DNA of 64,000 bases from Mycobacterium gordonae (lineage in GTDB: Bacteria > Actinomycetota > Actinomycetes > Mycobacteriales > Mycobacteriaceae). The notes beneath the pieces were generated by a model. It was not told where the DNA came from. It saw nothing but the letters and a program-made list of their open reading frames with translations, and ran no database searches. The first letter of the stretch is position 1, and every line of letters starts with the position of its first letter. This document shows positions 59,479-64,000 of the stretch, piece by piece. The translations under genes and the position numbers were made by a program. The stretch is from assembly GCF_017086405.1 (NCBI RefSeq), contig NZ_CP070973.1:5674739-5738738 (forward strand). The letters are read 5' to 3'.

Positions 59479-60551
59479 CAGACCCCTTTGTTCTCGCGCG
59501 CCAGCCCGGGTGCGGCCCGGCCGGTGATGAGCGGCAGATCGAAGAAACTCTGGATTCCCGCCGGCGCGGCGCAGGTTGCCGGCACCGCGTTGACGCAGTG
59601 CGCCGCGGTCGCCACGATGCCGGGATTGCTGACCAGCCCGGCCTGCACGCTGTCGGGCTGCCATCCCTTGATGGTGACGAAGGTGTCCGGGTTACCCCGC
59701 ACCTCGATCTCGTAACGCTCGCCGGCGGGTCCGAAAGACCATGGGGGGTCGAGGTTTTCCTCGCCCATCAGCCAGTTGACGGTGATCTGGACAACCGGAG
59801 TGTCGCCGACGAGCGCCTCCCAGTGGAACCGGCGTCCGGCCACTTGCCCGGGCTCGATCACCCCGATCGGCGAGTCGATGGGCGCCGTCGCGACGGCCAC
59901 CTCCTGCGACGGACGAATCTCGGGATCGGCGGCGAAGCCCAGCTTGTCCACGCACAGCCGCACCGACTGGAAGAAGCCACCGTTGAGCAGCTTCTGCATC
60001 GGCCCGGTCAGCGCGCTGTCCGGGGTGCCGCCAAATCCCATCACGTAGCGCAGCACGTCCGGAGCGCCGTACGTACGCAGGTCGGAAAACTCTTCGGCGC
60101 GAACGAAAGTCACACCGGTGGACATCACTGACAGCAGCAGGGGGAACAGCTCGGTGGCGGCGCCGGGGCCGATGCCGGCGCCGTGCAGCGTGGTGTTGCC
60201 GGCCTGTGCGGCGACTTCCAGTGGGGCGGCGTCTTTTTCGGTCGGGTAGAACCACCCCAGCGGCGTGACGACGTTCTTGCCCGAGCGCAGCAACGCCGCC
60301 ACTTCGTCGACGCTGGGCAGCAACGGCGCGTAGATCACCGCGTCGGCGTCGAGCGTCAGGATGTCGTCGATGTCACTGGTCGCGGTGACACCCAGCGCCG
60401 GGCCGCCGATGATCTCGCCGACGTCCTTGCCGTTCTTGGCCGCCGAATGCACCCAGCAACCGACGAGTTCGAGTTCGGGATGCTCGAGCACCCCTCTGAT
60501 CGCGGCCACCCCCACCGATCCCGTTGCCCACTGCACCACCCGCAGGCTCAT
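59478..60551 (-). CDS. NAD(P)-binding dihydrodipicolinate-reductase-like protein (Rv1059-type)
   Basis: A 357-residue protein with an N-terminal Rossmann fold MSLRVVQWATGSVGVAAIRGVLEHPELELVGCWV, of the mycobacterial group annotated as diacylaminopimelate/dihydrodipicolinate reductase-like. The conserved PLGWFYPTEKDAAPL and HGAGIGPGAATELFPL segments support the group. Several related proteins lie in sterol or fatty-acid loci; the reaction is not known. It is the first gene of the four-gene operon; a GAGCAGACGC palindrome lies between its start and fadD14. Confidence 0.88.
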   Translation of the reverse strand: MSLRVVQWATGSVGVAAIRGVLEHPELELVGCWVHSAAKNGKDVGEIIGGPALGVTATSDIDDILTLDADAVIYAPLLPSVDEVAALLRSGKNVVTPLGWFYPTEKDAAPLEVAAQAGNTTLHGAGIGPGAATELFPLLLSVMSTGVTFVRAEEFSDLRTYGAPDVLRYVMGFGGTPDSALTGPMQKLLNGGFFQSVRLCVDKLGFAADPEIRPSQEVAVATAPIDSPIGVIEPGQVAGRRFHWEALVGDTPVVQITVNWLMGEENLDPPWSFGPAGERYEIEVRGNPDTFVTIKGWQPDSVQAGLVSNPGIVATAAHCVNAVPATCAAPAGIQSFFDLPLITGRAAPGLARENKGV

Positions 60552-60568
60552 GGCGGTCCCCTTTCTCT

Positions 60569-60630
60569 CGCGAGCAGACGCAAAATCCCCTGTTTAGGCC
60601 CTCCAGAGGGGGCTTTTGCGTCTGCTCGCG
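60569..60630. repeat. Long imperfect palindrome with GAGCAGACGC ends (copy 2)
   Basis: A 62-bp inverted repeat. Outer arms CGCGAGCAGACGC (60569-60581) and GCGTCTGCTCGCG (60618-60630) match over 13 bp, and inner AAAATCCCC pairs with GGGGGCTTTT. It starts 18 bases after the fadD14 stop and ends close to the start of the next operon. The ends and the CCCC/AAAA interior are shared with 14602-14666. Confidence 0.85.
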
Positions 60631-60648
60631 CTCAGTCGTTCCAGTCGC

Positions 60649-62280
<1,632 letters not shown>

Positions 62281-62399
62281 CGATGTACCGCCTCACGCGT
62301 CTCGGCGCAGCACCGCCTGTCGTTTCCCGTGGCCGAATGCTATCGCCGCGCCACGGGATAACGAACGCCGGGCCGACGGGACCCGGCCCGCGATCCGCG

Positions 62400-63581
62400 T
62401 CAGACGAGAGCCGCGTCGTACTGCAGCAAGTCGGGGACGAACAGGTCGACCGACCGCTTGCTCTCGAGTGCCGCCTGCTCCATCCGCGTCTCGGCGTTCA
62501 CCGCGACCGGCACCACGGTGACGGCACCGGAATAGTCGGCGATGTACAGGTATTCGCCATCGCGGCTCTCGACCACGCAGGACGGCTGGCCGGCCACTTC
62601 GATGGTGTCGACGACGTCCTGGGTCAGTGTGCACAGCATGGTGACGCTGTCATTGCTGACCAGGTACGCGCGGTCACCGTCACCGCTGAGGGTGAGGCGG
62701 GTGACCAGGCCGGTGACCTCGGCGATCTTGCGAGTGCCGGTGATCTTGTTGGTACGCGCGTCGACGACGTCGATCACGGCGGCTTCGGGGCCGCTGCTGG
62801 CCACGTAGACCAGACCACCATCGGGGCTGACGGCGACATCGCGGATGGCCAGGCCGATCTCGATGGTGCCGATCACCGACGGGGAGGTGAGCTGCGGCGT
62901 CGCCTTGGCCGAGGCTTGGGTGTTCTTGGCGTTCTTGGCGCCCTTGCGCCGCCAACGGGCGCGTCCGGTGGGCTCGTGCGGATTCAGGCCGGTGTCGATG
63001 ACGATCAGCTGACCTCCGGAGGGGCCGTTGACGCCGACGTACAACCGTCCGCCGTCGGGACTGACCCGCAAGGATTCCGTGGTGGTGCCGGCGGTGGTCG
63101 CGATGTCGACGATCTGCATCCGGCCGGTGGCGATGTCCAGGGCGGCGACATCGGCCGCCCGAGCACCGTTGCGGCTGATATAGACGCGCTTGCCGTCCGC
63201 ACTCACGGTCAGGTCGCTGACGCTGAGCGCAACCCGATGGGAGGCGACGACGGTGTTGGTGGCCAGGTCGATGACCTCGATCGCGTCGGACGCCGGGGAA
63301 ACGGTGCTCACGTAGGCACGGTCGGCGTCGTCGGCAGCGATCGCGAACGGTTCGTCGAGGCCGTCGATGGTGTCCACCACCCGGCAGGTCTGGATGTCGA
63401 TCACCGAGACGCTGTCGCTGCCGTAGTTGGTCGCCAGCAATCGCTTGCCGTCCGGGCTGACGGCGACGTCACCGATGGGCCCCATGTGCAGCGGGATCTG
63501 GATGGCAACCGGGTTCGCCCCGAATTCACCGAGCTCGAGGGCCTCTGACTCCCGGCCGTTCGCCTTGCTTTCGAAGCTCAC
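62400..63581 (-). CDS. YVTN/seven-bladed beta-propeller protein (Rv1057)
   Basis: A 393-residue protein of repeated blades with the YVTN-type pattern (VAVSPDGKRLLATNYGSDSVSVIDIQT; LRVSPDGGRLYVGVN; VAVSPDGGLVYVASS). Length equals M. tuberculosis Rv1057, whose expression responds to surface stress, the MprAB and TrcR systems and SigE. No signal peptide is seen. GTG 63581 has AAAGGCGG upstream. A basic insert (RARWRRKGAKNAKN) lies in mid-protein. Role is unknown; propellers usually bind partners or cell-wall components. Confidence 0.92.
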   Translation of the reverse strand: MSFESKANGRESEALELGEFGANPVAIQIPLHMGPIGDVAVSPDGKRLLATNYGSDSVSVIDIQTCRVVDTIDGLDEPFAIAADDADRAYVSTVSPASDAIEVIDLATNTVVASHRVALSVSDLTVSADGKRVYISRNGARAADVAALDIATGRMQIVDIATTAGTTTESLRVSPDGGRLYVGVNGPSGGQLIVIDTGLNPHEPTGRARWRRKGAKNAKNTQASAKATPQLTSPSVIGTIEIGLAIRDVAVSPDGGLVYVASSGPEAAVIDVVDARTNKITGTRKIAEVTGLVTRLTLSGDGDRAYLVSNDSVTMLCTLTQDVVDTIEVAGQPSCVVESRDGEYLYIADYSGAVTVVPVAVNAETRMEQAALESKRSVDLFVPDLLQYDAALV

Positions 63582-64000
63582 GCTGGCACCGCCTTTGCTC
63601 TGTTCGTCGACTCTCCGGATGGGATGCCAAGCATCGCGCGGCTAAGTGCGACGCCGACATCCGATAAAACGCATAACAGCACCAAAAGGGCTGCTTCGAC
63701 ATGTTTAACGGCCATTCTAGCGGCCGAATTGCACTTAATTAGAATTCAATTTCGCGGCTGTTACCTACATCACGCGAACGCCTCAGTATACGCTCAGGAA
63801 GGTCGACACGAATGGCTCGGCAAGCATGCTCTAGCAAACCAACCCACGCTGTTGAGCTGCAGTTACGATACAGTGGTTAACGATTCTTGTCCGTTCGGCG
63901 AACCACCTGGGTAAGAAATTCTTATTATCAGCCCCACAACGAGGCAAATATCACACCCGCTGCCACCGCGTGTCGCCGCGAATTCGACACTCCGCTAGGT
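63582..64000. other. Upstream region of the beta-propeller gene, to window end
   Basis: 419 bases with no supported gene. It becomes AT-rich around 63655-63780 and again near 63860-63950. In M. tuberculosis the equivalent region carries MprA and SigE regulation; I could not identify specific boxes by eye. Confidence 0.55.

Overview
The window is a high-GC mycobacterial chromosome segment of ordinary housekeeping and lipid-metabolism genes, interrupted by four long PE_PGRS genes. From memory of M. tuberculosis H37Rv, the gene order follows Rv1108c (xseA) to Rv1057 and is shown here in the opposite orientation. PE_PGRS genes point to a slow-growing mycobacterium. Several local differences (no mazEF3, an unsplit Rv1104/Rv1105-type esterase, extra genes around the PE_PGRS loci) argue against the M. 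tuberculosis complex itself. The species cannot be named from this window.

Layout. 1-9.6 kb: 3' end of xseA, xseB, a 3beta-HSD, a carboxylesterase, an AI-2E membrane protein, a dienelactone-hydrolase-like gene, a DUF4245 protein, glpX, fum and a Pro/Gly-rich membrane protein. 9.6-17 kb: a class III adenylyl cyclase, a polysaccharide deacetylase, the phoAT-phoH2 toxin-antitoxin pair, desA2, glyA and coaA. 17-22 kb: two tandem PE_PGRS genes, one apparently a fusion of two. 22.4-27.4 kb: an accessory stretch with an FAD monooxygenase, a 26-codon ORF with a strong Shine-Dalgarno, a small membrane protein, an O-methyltransferase and a large membrane protein; the last two abut the short-chain Z-prenyl diphosphate synthase gene. 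28-43 kb: PAQR/hemolysin III, a ketosteroid-isomerase-like protein, a DUF255 thioredoxin-domain protein, mca, greA, metB, pra, cbs, lipU, a GDSL esterase, fadA3, a truncated nuclease-like fragment and a Bax inhibitor-1 protein. 43-64 kb: echA9-echA8-Rv1069c operon, a PE_PGRS, rhodanese-cysteine dioxygenase pair, lpqV, a patatin, a ribbon-helix-helix-like protein, the largest PE_PGRS, the Rv1062-Rv1059 operon, fadD14 and the Rv1057 beta-propeller.

Themes. Sulfur and thiol metabolism recurs (metB, cbs, mca, cysteine dioxygenase, rhodanese), as does fatty-acid/CoA and sterol-type chemistry (coaA, desA2, fadA3, echA8, echA9, fadD14, 3beta-HSD, KSI-like protein, several esterases). The most novel signals lie in non-coding DNA: five degenerate 30-bp tandem repeats upstream of the largest PE_PGRS; a pair of GTGCAC-type palindromes spaced exactly 32 bp at the same distance upstream of both tandem PE_PGRS genes; two copies of a GAGCAGACGC hairpin; and several TAnnnT boxes 6-7 nt before start codons that predict leaderless transcripts.
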